Of a DNA stretch of 64,000 nt, positions 22,290 through 33,949 are shown in pieces. How positions within the stretch are numbered: the first letter of the stretch is position 1; the number at the start of each line of letters is the position of its first letter. Origin of the DNA: Amborella trichopoda. Lineage: Eukaryota > Streptophyta > Magnoliopsida > Amborellales > Amborellaceae. Made by a program: the position numbers and the translations under genes. The notes beneath the pieces are model-generated. The model saw only the letters and a program-made list of their open reading frames with translations. It did no database searches and was not told where the DNA came from. The DNA lies in the NCBI RefSeq assembly GCF_000471905.2, contig NW_006496564.1:1495375-1559374 (forward strand), in the 5' to 3' direction.

Positions 22290-22560
22290 GTGGGTGAGCA
22301 TGGGAGTGCAATGACTTGGAGGGATAGTTGGTGTGCCATCTGCCCACGTGACATCGGGATGACATTCATTCTCCTGTCCCTCAAAGGGCAGGAAGCATCA
22401 GAGAGTCTACTGTTGTTACTCATCTGTCCCTCGAAAGTCAGGGAATTCATGTTCACTTTGCCCTCGAAGGATAGGGAACGACAATGTGTCTAGGGAACGA
22501 CAACGTGTCTACTTCTTTGCCACTCTCCTGTCCCTCGAAGGACAAGGAGTGCCAAAGAGG
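22290..22560. repeat. Degenerate repeats with CTGTCCCTCGAAGGACAGG dyads
   Basis: The phrase TGTCCCTCRAAGG-CAGG recurs at about 22374, 22430, 22460 and 22528. Each copy is self-complementary (GTCC...GGAC) and could form a small hairpin. The array ends in the purine tract AAAGAGGGGCAAC that precedes the 3' LTR. Confidence 0.65.
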
Positions 22561-22566
22561 GGCAAC

Positions 22567-23939
22567 TGTAAACACTCGCTTTGAATCTGCCAAGTTCTAT
22601 AGTTTTCTTAGATCCTTAAGATCAAATTGGCCTAGTAAACCCAAAATCCATAGGTCACACAACTTACCCATTGAGCCGTAACCATTATGCCAACCCAGAA
22701 CCCAGCAGATGCCTGTTTTGGCCCCAAATCTAGTAAATGTGTTGTTTTACGGAAACAAATCATTAAAAATAGTAAGAAAATCCGTTTGACTCACATTTTC
22801 TATAAGAGCTTCGCAAGAGGATGAGGAAGACACTCAAATTAAAAAATATCAATTTGGACAAGTTTTGGTTTGGGCAACATGGGGAGTGCCGCCATGGTGA
22901 CACAGGGCGTGTCACCCAAGTCATCCTACAAATGCCCTATTTTACTAAAAAATTCATTAAAGAGAGTAAAAACATCTGTTTTTACCCAAACGTTTTCTGG
23001 TAGCCTCACAAGAGGCTAAGGAACATATCTAAAAAGAAAATTTTCAATTTGCAGGGCGTGTAGCCCAGGCGACACGACTCGTGCCGCCCAGCCTTGGGCG
23101 ACCCGACTCGTGCCCCGTAGGCGACACAACCTGTGCCACCCATACCTATTTTTCCCCAGACGCGTTTTTATCGTTTTTCGTGTTTTTAAGTTTTATCTTG
23201 TGAGTGGTTTGGCCACGTGATGCTATCCTCGTTGGTTAAATCCAAATTTTAAAAAAATAAAAGATTAGTTTGACCGAGGGATTTGTTGGTTATAGGATAA
23301 CTCTGCACCAACAAATCCCTTGTTGAAATGAACTCACTTTGAGTGAACATAAAAGGACAAAAAATGAGAGGGCCGAATAGGGATGAGCCTTTAGAAACTT
23401 TAGACTGGAAGAAAAACCCTAGGAGACTAGAGAGACCTTCCCTGAGAAAACCCTAACCCTCATCTTAAGCTTGAGTGAACCTAGACCTAGGGCACAACAA
23501 CCCTAGCTCTAAACCACTTCTTAGGCACAATCACCCTACTACTACCAGAGACTTGTTGATCGACATCTGGACCATAAGGGAAAAAGGAACCGGTTCTGAT
23601 ACGGGCGAGCCCTCGAAGGCACAGGAAACTCGGGCCATCCGGCCCGATTTGGTATTTTCTTCTCCTTCATTTCCTCCTTTCTTTTATTGTATATATTTTA
23701 TTTTGATCTGGCTCTGACTCATTCTGATTGAAAATTGTATTTTGAAATGCTTCGGATCATGCTGGCTCTGCCACAGATTTGAGAGCAGATATGCTCCTTT
23801 ATGGGCAGATCTGATCTCATATCAGAATTCGATTGTTTCCACTTTCTCTATCATTGCTTTATCATTTATTTTTATCAGTTGAAAATGTCATACCTGAGAG
23901 ATCTACATCGTTAGATTGCTCGTTTCTGCATTATAAACA
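22567..23939 (+). repeat. 3' LTR of element A
   Basis: Starts TGTAAACACTCGC directly after a polypurine tract and ends ...ATAAACA, about 1.37 kb. It holds an internal tandem duplication (22740-22930 and 22931-23110). A possible core promoter and leader with many CCCTA phrases lie at 23350-23530. The right end abuts an LTR piece of element B with no spacer. Confidence 0.6.
22740..23110. repeat. About 190-bp tandem duplication inside the element A LTR
   Basis: Both units carry an ATTCATTAAA-like stretch, a GCTTCGCAAGAGG / GCCTCACAAGAGG phrase and a GGGCGTG...CCCA block in the same order. Confidence 0.7.
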
Positions 23940-25986
23940 CCACTGTCGTGCATGACCGCTGCGAGGAACTCAGACGAAGAAAAAGTAGAAGAGAGGGGAG
24001 AAAAGATAGAGAAGAAGAAAAGGAAAAGAAGAGAGAGAAAGTTTACCTCAAACCTAAGGGTACCAGTCAAAATTTTCCTCACCTCACAGCCTCTCTCAAG
24101 CGTGACACAACNNNNNNNNNNNNNNNNNNNNNNNNNNNNNNNNNNNNNNNNNNNNNNNNNNNNNNNNNNNNNNNNNNNNNNNNNNNNNNNNNNNNNNNNN
24201 NNNNNNNNNNNNNNNNNNNNNNNNNNNNNNNNNNNNNNNNNNNNNNNNNNNNNNNNNNNNNNNNNNNNNNNNNNNNNNNNNNNNNNNNNNNNNNNNNNNN
24301 NNNNNNNNNNNNNNNNNNNNNNNNNNNNNNNNNNNNNNNNNNNNNNNNNNNNNNNNNNNNNNNNNNNNNNNNNNNNNNNNNNNNNNNNNNNNNNNNNNNN
24401 NNNNNNNNNNNNNNNNNNNNNNNNNNNNNNNNNNNNNNNNNNNNNNNNNNNNNNNNNNNNNNNNNNNNNNNNNNNNNNNNNNNNNNNNNNNNNNNNNNNN
24501 NNNNNNNNNNNNNNNNNNNNNNNNNNNNNNNNNNNNNNNNNNNNNNNNNNNNNNNNNNNNNNNNNNNNNNNNNNNNNNNNNNNNNNNNNNNNNNNNNNNN
24601 NNNNNNNNNNNNGATCAAAAGTTTCTCTCACCTCACTCCCTCTCTCAAGCGTGACACAACAATGATAAGAAAGAGAAACTTGTATTAAGTGAAAACTCTC
24701 TCTTGTGTGTGCCTCTGTCTCTTCTTTTTTTGCATACAATGATGGTACATATATATAGAAATGTGCCCCAAACATGGGTGGATGATCAAAAGTAACCCTA
24801 ATTGTTGGAAATAAGATTAAATTGAATTAAAATAAATTAAAAAATAGGGTGAAAAATGACAAAGTTACCCCTTCCTACAAAGTTGTAGAATTCCAGAACA
24901 ATCTCTGTGTTGCCCTAAGACTTGCATGATCTTGCATGGCTGATCCGGGGTCATTTTGTTGTCTGGTTGATCATAAGTTGATTTTTTTCTTATAGGGCTC
25001 AGCATGGCGATCGATTTGATACCAACTTAGAGCCATGGATCGTGTTTTTTGAGCACGATCTTGTGACTTCATATTTGAGTAGATCTTGAAACTTTGGATC
25101 GATAGTTTGTTCATTCCTTGATGTTTTTCACTGTTTTCTTCGCTGAATCACACAGAGCATACCGCTATGATCACGAACACCAAACGCAACTTGATTCCGT
25201 GACCGAACGATGATTTTGCAAGTTTGGAATTTTGGCCAGAATCAAGGATTCCGGTGACAAAATTTACAATCTATTCGTTGGCTACATGTGAAGAATCCAA
25301 CCGATAATCATGTACGGGGTTTGGGTCAGAGATGGCTCGAGACCTTACGCCCACAATGGAATTGGTCTGACATCGATCGGGCTCGCGAGTGGTGTGATCT
25401 GGCCACTCAAACGAGGCACGACGTTGCTGAATTTTTTGCACTTTCTTCATGGATCAACAACTCTCTCTAGTGTTTCTTCATGCTCGGGTATCGTCAAGGG
25501 ACGTTCCACATATTGAAACGCTTATCTTGACTAGAAGAACATGCTCACCAAATCTGACTTTGGACAGGTGAGATATGAGCGTCAAGAGTCACTAGTCATG
25601 ACTGTCCCTTCAATGGTGTGTGTTACAGCGTGACCGCATGGGAATAACGTGCGGCTTCTTCTATTTTACTCTTTCTTCTATTTTACTCTTCGCCTATAAC
25701 GTTTTCCTAAAATGTCCATTAGAATTGAACCTTGACCCTTGGGGGTTTTCAACTGTGGCGGATCCAATGGTAGTGGTTCCATAGTAATTTGAGATGTTGA
25801 AACTATTCTTCAGTCTGCACTACCTTAGACATATCGGAATGCGATGAAATTTGGCAGGAGACTCTTAAGAGACCCCATGAAGATGTTGGCCAGTTCTGGG
25901 GCTATTATGAGACTATCGTAATTTTCACTACTTGCTAGGCCTTTATTGAGCGAGGGCCCCATGTTGATGAAAAGTACCTTCCAATA
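23940..25986 (-). repeat. 3' LTR of element B (outer end missing)
   Basis: Direct repeat of 39033-40964. The inner border aligns with the TGTTGGAAGGTA start of the other LTR; here the first bases are altered. The purine-rich DNA before it (CTCGAAGCACAACATTC...GGGGCAAGC, minus strand) matches the tract before the LTR of element C. Confidence 0.75.
24112..24612. other. Assembly gap (501 N)
   Basis: Run of N. The 50 or so bases on its left side (GATCAAAA/GTCAAAAT...CTCTCTCAAGCGTGACACAAC) are repeated on its right side, so the real gap may be zero or negative in length. Confidence 0.95.
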
Positions 25987-26439
25987 GCTTGCCCCGTCGA
26001 ATGTTGTGCTTCGAGAGAATTAAGAAGTACAATTATTCAGGAATTTTGAGGGAACTTTGTCAAAGTCCACACTCTCGAGAGACTATTTGTGGTTTTGGAG
26101 CGTGAGGCCTTTGTCAGGACCTCCTCGTATAGAACCAACCCTTTTTTGCAGGCCAAATGCTACAAACCTTCGATCAGTATTATTTGCTGCTAAACCAGGT
26201 TTTCTTATGGTGCTCAAGGTATCTCCAGTAGGTCCCGTATAGCGGGGTCCAGTCGGGGGCTTCTGACCTAACCCGAAAGTCTGGTCTCATGTAGGCTAGG
26301 GGGTTTGGAGAAGACTATCCTAAAGCCTGTGGCAGGTTAGACCCTGACTTCATCAGTTTCTTGCCTTCGAGATGGCTCTTAGAATTTCCGGAGGGATCTT
26401 TTGGTCGTCGTCCTCACCCTCAAGGATTCTTGTTGATGT

Positions 26440-26800
26440 TGAACTGGGGAGGTCTTATGCGGCTCTCATTCCCTAATGAGCCATGAAACTGGGGAGATGT
26501 TATGTTGCTCTCACTCCTTGATGAGCCATGAAATCGGGGAGATCTTATGTGGCTCTCCCCCTTAATGAGCCATGAAACCAGGGAGATCTTATGCGGCTCT
26601 CACTCCCTGATGAGCCATGAAATCGGGGAGATCTTATGAGGCTCTCACTCCCTGAGGAGCCATAAAACTGGGGAGATCATATGTGCTCTCACTCCCTAAT
26701 GAGCCATGAAACCGGGGAGATCTTATGAGGTTCTCACTCCCTGATGAGCCATGAAAACAGGGAGATCTTATGAGGTTCTCAATCCTTGATAAGCTGTGAA
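26440..26800. repeat. About 46-bp tandem repeat, eight units
   Basis: GGGGAGATCTTATGNGGCTCTCACTCCCTGATGAGCCATGAAA-type units repeat head to tail (for example starts near 26539, 26583, 26628). The reverse complement of the same unit occurs at 46540-46590 in element C. Confidence 0.85.
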
Positions 26801-27600
26801 AATGCGGAGTCGGCTAAGGCTGTGGAAGTGTGTCAACCTGCTTTGCCGATCCAAGCGCCCTTTCATGGGTTATCACTTGAACATGGGAAGTGGCACCGTG
26901 AGGATGGTTTTCACGAACTTCTGTTATTTGTGGGCTCTTTTACCCATGACGTTGTGGTTATGTCCACCCTTTTCATCCATTTTTGTTCACGGTGCCCTCT
27001 TCGGTTTTTCTCTGTGCTTGTTTCTTTTTCCACGGAACTCTTTTACTCATGGTTTCGTGACCATACCCGTCCATCATTTTTACTCATGGCATTCCCTTGC
27101 CTATTTTTTTGAGAAGGCATGCTTTAAGGCCGTGCCTTCGAGACCTATGCGAAGCCTTTTAACATCATGCGGCCCGAACGCGTACTATAGTTTAGGGTCA
27201 TACCGCTGGACCGTAGCAGTAAGGAATAGTAGTCTGTAGAGGCCACAGAGTGAGTCTGGTGATGACTTTGACTCACTTGGGAGGATGGCATAAAATTGCC
27301 TCGGGAGCGTTGATTGGATGGTAGGTGAAACGTGGTGACCCACTAGCTGACGGTGAATATGGGTGTAAAGATGGCTTACCGTTTGATGAGCATGGGAAAG
27401 ACTCAATGGGGGAAGATGAATGATGGTGAAGGTGGCCCGCGCACATGAATGCGCTGGCTAGGGAAGACATGCATGGAGATGCACATAAAGGGCATCTGCG
27501 CCTAAGTAGGCTCGTTGGGGAGAAGAAGAGGGTACGTGCACACAAAAGGGTCGGTTAGGGAAAGCGTGTAAAAAAATGCACGTGAAAGGGGTGTGCGGTT
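26801..27600 (-). other. 3' region of element B, unassigned part
   Basis: Plus-strand frames at 26786-27239 are rich in F, L and S and show no known domain. DNA from about 27100 on resembles the reverse complement of 45690-46150 in element C (shared GCATGCTTTAAGGCC- and GTGAATGCG-like phrases). Confidence 0.45.
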
Positions 27601-28780
27601 AACATGGGCATGTTTTAAGGTCGCGCCTCTTAGACCTTGGTAAAGAAATTTAACGTCATGCGGCCAGGATGCACACTATGATTTAAGTTCATAGAGCTTG
27701 GACCGTAGTTATGCAGTTTCAGATCATGCAACCAGGACCGTGCAGTTGAAGGTCGCGCAAATAGACCTCCGCTATAGTTTAAGGTCATATACATTGGACC
27801 ATGGCTATGCAGTTTAGGGTTGTGCAGCATGGACTGAGTACGAATCACCATGTCAGTAGGGCTGCCTGGGGGGTAGGTATGTGGATAGCATTCTGACTCC
27901 CTAGGGATAAAAATAGTTAAGGCTGTACACATGCGAAGAGATGTAGATGAAGGTGGTGACCCTATGAGGAGTTGTAAACGAGAGAGACTCCACTGGAGAT
28001 TAGGAGGGCAAGTGTGAGTTCACGGGGATAATGAATATCGTTGTGCATGGAACTCTGACAGGCTAGAGCACAGATGAACCCCACCATGGGTTGAAGGGAC
28101 AATATAGGCCTTAACTCTTTGGAGATGATGGGGTGAGTACGACCTTTGCATACATCTAACGCCACTGGGGGTTTAGTTGGAGTTATGCGCATTACAGTTT
28201 TAGGGTCTTGTAGCTCGGACCATGGCTAAGCAGTTTAAAGTTATATTGTGGTCGTACAACTAGACCTCTGCTACAGTTTAGGGTCGAATAGTTTGGACCT
28301 TGATGTTAAGATTTTTATCGTCACACGGCCAGGATGTGCTTTATGGTTTAAGGTCACACATCTGGACCATGGTCGTAAGTTTAAAGTCATGTGACAAGGA
28401 CTTTACAGTTTAAGGTCCTGCAACTAGACCTCCATTATAGTTTAAGGTCTTATAGTTTGAACCATGGTCATACAGTTTTGAGTCATGTGACAAGGACTTT
28501 ATAGTTTAAGGTCATGCAACTAGACCTCCGTTATAGTTTAAGGTCATATGGTTTGGACCATGGTCGTACAATTTTGAGTCATGTGACAAGGACTTTGGTT
28601 GTGTAGTTTAGGGTCATGGAGCATGGATCGTGACAGTGCAGTTTAAGGTCATATAGTGCGAACCGCATCAATGCAGTTTAAATTCATGCAGCACAGACTG
28701 TGGCAATGCAGTTTAAAGTCATGCGGCACGGACCGTGATAGTGCAATTTAAAGTCATGCAGCATAGACCGTAATGGTAGC
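27600..28780. repeat. Interspersed GTTTAAGGTCATN repeat tract
   Basis: GTTTAAGGTCATGYRGC...GGACC-like phrases of 30-50 bp recur more than 20 times with variable spacing. The reverse complement (GACCTTAAACTGTA) fills 44500-45680 in element C. It is a property of this element family, of unknown role. Confidence 0.75.
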
Positions 28781-29249
28781 GGTGACGGGATGTGACTCCA
28801 TGGGGGGATAGAGCTCTCATAGGAGACTGCGCTCCCTGGGGAGTGAGATTGTGATGCAGGGAATGAAGTTCCTGAGGATGAGAGACGATGGTTTAAAGGG
28901 GAGTGCCAAGGCTTGTGCGTGACACTAAGTGTGGAGTGGCACATTCATCAATAAGCCTAGGTGAAGTGTTAAGTCCCTTGGTGAAGCACATGGGAGTAGC
29001 CCTTGACGTTCTGTGCAGTGGTGATCTATGGACGAGACGTGCAATGATGACCTCTGGACTAGACATGCGGCGATAATCCCTAGACAAGATGCACGACTAT
29101 AGTCTTTTGTTGAGGCGCTCGGTAAAATTCTTGATGGGGCAAGCGACACTAGCCTTCTGATGAGGCACGTGGCGTAAGTCTTGACGAGGCGCGTGAAGAT
29201 GATGCTTCGGGTCTCAAGCTTGACCCACCCTACCCTGGTCTTATTGTCA

Positions 29250-29910
29250 TCAAGAGTTGGGGACTGGAGCATCATTCCTTGTTTTTCGAAGGGTAAAATA
29301 ATATATAGCTTTTTAGAGAGAGAGAGAGAGAGCCAAAGCTTTTTGAGGAGGCTTTTTGGCGAGCACTTCTTGGCCAAAACTTGCAGAGACAGGTACTTAT
29401 GGATTTTTTGAGCCAGTTTCAGAACGTGCGAAGCTTCGTAGCATGATTGCAAAGAGTTTTCAACAAGTGTCGAGGCTTTCTAAACAGGAAGAGGGTGGGT
29501 CTCTCAGGGCCTTAGCAGAATTTACAAAGGTGCCTTGTTGGCGAGAGCTGCTCCAGCCGTTTTGATGCTAAAGTGGATGTCGTAGAGAGTTCAGAGGGTT
29601 TTGTCAGCTCTGTGGTTGTTGGAGGAGAAGGAGAAGGGGATGCATTGAGTTCACTGAAAACTTAGTAGAATTTCGGTGAGCTTTGGTGAACTACTGAAGT
29701 GAGAAACCAGGGAGAAGGGAAATCCGTAGGGTCGCAGGGACTTAGGGGAGCTTTTTCTGGGGACTTTCGATGGTTGTTTGCTAACTCCACCAACAAGCAG
29801 AAGGCGGGAAAGATTTTCCTGGCTGGCGGGAGTGAATTCCCACTAAACGCGAACGATTTCGGGGAAGGCGAAAAATCGCAGGAAGTGGATTGTCGGTGAG
29901 AGGTGACTAT
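29250..29910 (-). other. Element B 3' region block shared with element C
   Basis: Runs parallel to the reverse complement of 43430-44080: GACTGGAG-CAT, GGTAAAATAAT, AGCTTTTTAGAG, a GA microsatellite (29313-29332) and AGGGAGAAGGGAAA-CCGTAGG all recur in order. Confidence 0.6.
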
Positions 29911-30729
29911 TACGGTAACCGAAGAGGCGTTAATGCCCCCTGGAAATTTGAAGTTGGGGTGCTTCAAAGTCACGCTTGTCATTAAGTCACATTCAGCGCC
30001 GCCTTCGCATGTCCCTGGGTTACACACGGCGATAGTCACGCTTGGGGACATGAGGCTCGCGGCGTTAGCCTGCTCATGGTAATAATAGGACGCGGCATTG
30101 TGTTGCATACGTCGATGACCTCGGAGGACGATGTCTTGCATGGGGGTCAAGAGATGGAAAATCGGAAGGCCTTACCGCCGCAATGTGTTGGAATTCAAGT
30201 CCTCCAGAACAACCATGAAGTCCATATTGCTATGTGGAAGGGCGTCCATTGTGAACAGGGTATGCGCTCCATCATAGGCCGGTTCCTTGCCAGAGAAGTC
30301 TGCCTTGTATGTTTGATATACTCGTCAGATGAATTGAAGCGGACTCGTAAGTGGTTGTCTTTTTCTTTTGGCCTGTAACCATTCTTGTTGGGGGGACTGA
30401 GGCTAACTTCTCCAAGTGGTTTTGCCACTTCTTCATGGGGCAGGCATTTCTTTGGTGGGTTTACTTCTTCTATACGAGGAGGGTGTTTCTCTTAGCCTGT
30501 AACTGCCCTCTTATCCTCAGATGCAAGACGAACGCCTCTAGCTTTGGTTTGTAACCGTCCTCTTATCCTTAGATTCATGAGCTTTGTAACTTCCCTGAGA
30601 ATGGGCCTTCGTTTGTAACTTGCAACTTTTTCTAATGCAATAAAAGAAATGAATTTCCTTTGAGTTGGCTTGATGTTTCCCATCTTCATTTCTATCTTTT
30701 TATTGCACACACTGCAGTTCATTGCCATG
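29911..30729 (-). other. Element B 3' untranslated region
   Basis: Lies directly 3' of the integrase stop. No domain seen on either strand; a 243-bp stretch near 30354-30600 repeats TTTGGCCTGTAAC / TTAGCCTGTAACTGCCCTC / TTTGTAACCGTCCTC. Confidence 0.45.
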
Positions 30730-31709
30730 TTAGGGATAATACTTCTTTAAATATCGCTCGTTCATAGGGGGCATCGCCTCTTCACCATCGGAGTTCGTCA
30801 GTATATAGGCGCCACTTGGTGTAACCTTCTCCGTTACGAATGGACCCTCCCACATAGGCTCGAACTTTCCTTTACAACTCCCATGCATGACGATCGGTCT
30901 CTTGACTGCTAGGACTAGGTCCCCACGAGCAAATGAATGAACCTTGACAGAGTTGTCAGAGGCTCTCTTCATTCTTCTTTGATTGAGCTCGAGGTTTTGT
31001 TGAGCCTCTAATCTCTTTTCATCAAGGGCATCCAGCTCTTGGTAGCGGAGCCTGACCCTCTCATCCTCAATTAGTCCCTGATGTATAGCAACACAGAGTG
31101 AGGGTATTTGAATTTCGAGGGGTAAGACCACCTCACCCCCATAGACCAGGGAATAAGGGGTGGAATTCGTAGCATTGCAAGTGGTAGTGCGATAGGCCCA
31201 CAGAGCCTCAAGAAACTTCTCATGATAGTTCTTCTTTGACTTTGACACCGACTTCCGTACCACCCCGTACAAAGTCTTGTTGAACACCTCAGCTAACATT
31301 TGGCTCGAGGGTAGCACATAGTCGAGTACTTCCACTCAGAGCCGAACTAGTTGACGAGGTGATCCACATATTGGCTCTTGAACTGAGGGCCATTATCAGA
31401 AATTATTCGGTCCGGGACCCCGAACCAGTAGATGATGTGGTGTCGTACGAAGTTAGCCACAATGATCCCCAGAACTTGTCTGAGAGGGAATACCTCAGCC
31501 CATTTGGAAAAGTAGTCTGTCGCCGCCAGGATGAAGGCATGACCCAAAGTAGAAGGAGGGTCAATGGGTCCTACAATGTCCATGCCCCACTGGGAAAAGG
31601 GCCATGATGTCACTGTAGGATGGAGAGGCTTTGGGGGATGATGAATGAGACTTGAGTGAATTTGGCACACCTGACATCTTCTGGCATAGTTTTGGGTGTC
31701 AGCTACCAT
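30730..31709 (-). pseudogene. Integrase region of element B (fossil)
   Basis: Zinc-binding end CQVCQIHSS..HHPP, core WGMDIVGPIDPP and YFSKWAEVFPL, VPDRIISDNGPQFKS (31400-31440), and C-terminal phrases ALWAYRTT, PYSLVYGGEVVLPLE (31110-31155) and the closing NERYLKKYYP at 30733-30762. Broken. Confidence 0.8.
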
Positions 31710-32033
31710 GGAAGGCTAGTAATAGTCGAGTCTGCGTATGCGCTTGTAGAACTTTGGGCCGAATTGATGCAGCCTATAGATACCCGAGTGTACTTCTTGG
31801 AGTACTTTGCATGCCTCTTGTTCATCGCCGCATCTGAGGAGGATTCCATCAAATGACCGACGAAAGAGGACATCCCCATTGAGAAGGGTGTACTTGGTGG
31901 ACATCCATCGGACGCCATTGCATTCTGCCCGATCTTGAGGCAACCTCTCATGTTTTACAATGTCCATGATGGGCTCCCTCCAATCTTCAACTTGTTCAAC
32001 CTCTGCACACATCAGGTCGAAGAATTTGGGCTC

Positions 32034-32650
32034 CTACTCCCTAGCCTTGGATTCTTTTCCTTGGGAAATTTCTTGCTCTGTCTTGATGACATCGCTAGCC
32101 GCGATAAGTTCCCTGAATGGGTAAGGCAGACACTCAGGGAAGACATCCCTCTCATTTTTTGCATCAACTTCGGTTCTCAAGTTGAAGTGTCTCCATTCGG
32201 TTACCCAGACTGAAGTAGGCCCTGTTGAAGACAATTGGATGGTGGCATCGATCTTTGAGAGCGCATAATCCTGTGAGTTTAGCCTTCTAAGGATATGACA
32301 TAGGGAGAAGTTATCGAACTGGGCCATGTAAGTTTTGGCTGTGTCATGATAAGGCTTGAGAGTATCCTTCCTGACGCCATAAATCCCCTTTAGCTTTCGG
32401 ATGACCAGCTCAAAATGGGCGAAGATATTTAGTTGCTCTAAGTTTAGCTCCTGGGCGATATTTAGTCCAATTATAAGGGCTTGATACTCGGCTTCATTAT
32501 GAGAAAACGCCTCTGCAAGTGAGAAGCATAGAGGAATTATTCCTCCATCTGGAGTAAGGAAAACAACTTCGACACCCTCTCTATCAGACTGGAATGCACC
32601 GTCAAAGTACATCTCCCACAGCCTAGTTAGCACCGCACAGATTACTTCTT
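32034..32650 (-). pseudogene. Second RNase H-like domain of element B (fossil)
   Basis: MYFDGAFQSDREGVEVVFLTP, NEAEYQALIIGLNIA (32440-32490) and KLKGIYGVRKDTLKPYHD are landmarks of the extra Tat-lineage RNase H placed before integrase. Broken. Confidence 0.7.
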
Positions 32651-32699
32651 CATCAAGGAGATTCTAAAAGGATTGGGTGAGCCGCAAGGAAGTATGCTA

Positions 32700-33850
32700 T
32701 GACTTGACCTTTAACTAGCTTCTATGGTACATATGTGATGTCGAACTCCATCAGCAATAGTGCCCACTTGGCTAAACGTCCTGACAAGCATGGTCGGGTC
32801 ATAAGGAACTTGATCGGGTCTACCTTGGAGAATAACTTGACCTCGTGGCCAAGCAAGTAATGGCAGAGCTTCTGTACCGTAAAGATCAAGGCTAGGCACA
32901 TTTTTTTGATGGGAGGGTAATTCTTCTCAGCCACTTGCATTCTACGGCTGAGATGATAGAGCGTTGTCTCTTTCCCTCCATCATTGTTCTGCGTCAGGAG
33001 TGCCCCAATGACTCGTCGACGACAGTCACGTATAGGATGAGAGGCCTTCTTAACACTGGCATAGAGAGTACTAGTGGATTCAACAAGTACTGCTTGATGT
33101 CCTCGAGTGCAGCTTGACATGCTTCATCCCATATGAAGGGAGTGTCCTTCTTCAAGAGGTGTGAAATGGGTCTGCATCGCCCTAAAAGGTTCGAAATGAA
33201 CCTCTGAATGTAGGTGAGTTGTCCTTGGAGAGACCGCAGTTCATGGAGGGTTGTAGGTGGCGGCATGTCCTGAATTGTCTTGATTTTGACTGGCTCAATC
33301 TCCAGCCCATGGTATCTCACAATAAACCCTAAGAATTTTAAGGGGTTCATGTTGAGCTGGTGACGCCACAACCGCTCAAACACCTTTTTATGATCTTGCA
33401 CATGAGTGGCTTTTGTTTCAGACTTTACCTCCATGTCATCCACATAGCACTTGACCTCCTTGTGAATCATGTCCTTGAAGATGGTTGTCATGGCTCGCTG
33501 GTACGTGGTGCCAACATTCTGTAACCCAAAAGGCATCACAGTGTAGCAAAAGACACCTTTTGGAGCCAAGAACGCAATGGCCACCTCATCCTCTGCCGTC
33601 ATTCTGATTTGGTTGTAACCAGAATAATCGTCCATAAAGGAGAAGATTTGGCAATGGGCGGTGAAGTCAACTAGCATCCTGGTGCATGACATGGGGAAAT
33701 GGTCCTTGAGACAAGCAGTGTTCAAGTCACGAAAGTCGATGCGGACCTTGATTTGGCTATTCTTTTTCTTGACTGGGACGACATTCGCCAACCATCTTGG
33801 CTATTTGACTTCATATATGAATCCATCTTAGCTGAGTTTTTTCACCTCAA
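32700..33850 (-). pseudogene. Reverse transcriptase and RNase H of element B (fossil)
   Basis: KVRIDFRDLNTACLKDHFP, IFSFMDDYSGYNQIRM (33610-33660), PFGLQNVGTTYQRAM, KCYVDDMEVKSE (33418-33455) and LKFLGFIV are gypsy RT landmarks; HLLKKDTPFIWDEACQAALE and LCHYLLGHEVKLFS continue into RNase H. Broken. Confidence 0.8.
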
Positions 33851-33949
33851 CATCAATCCAAATCTCGTGGTCGTGCCTAAAACTTCTTGATTTTTTCTTC
33901 ATGGGTTTGATGGTTGGATCACTACCAAGGTGATGGACAACAACCTGGG

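Larger units (their letters stand above)
10831..23939 (+). mobile_element. Element A: Tat-like Ty3/gypsy LTR retrotransposon (broken)
   Basis: Plus-strand order is primer binding site (10922-10939), leader, gag, protease, RT/RNase H, second RNase H-like domain, integrase, repeat-rich 3' region, 3' LTR. The order, the long leader and 3' regions and the extra RNase H fit the Tat lineage. The element is a fossil with well over ten breaks in its coding regions. The 5' LTR is not recognisable; only an end ATAAACA just before the primer site agrees with the end of the 3' LTR. Copy number of internal minisatellites and coding decay suggest it is old. Confidence 0.7.

Noticed and set aside
23903-24775. 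Long frames across the N run
   Set aside because: They are open only because N is translated as unknown; flanks are LTR sequence.
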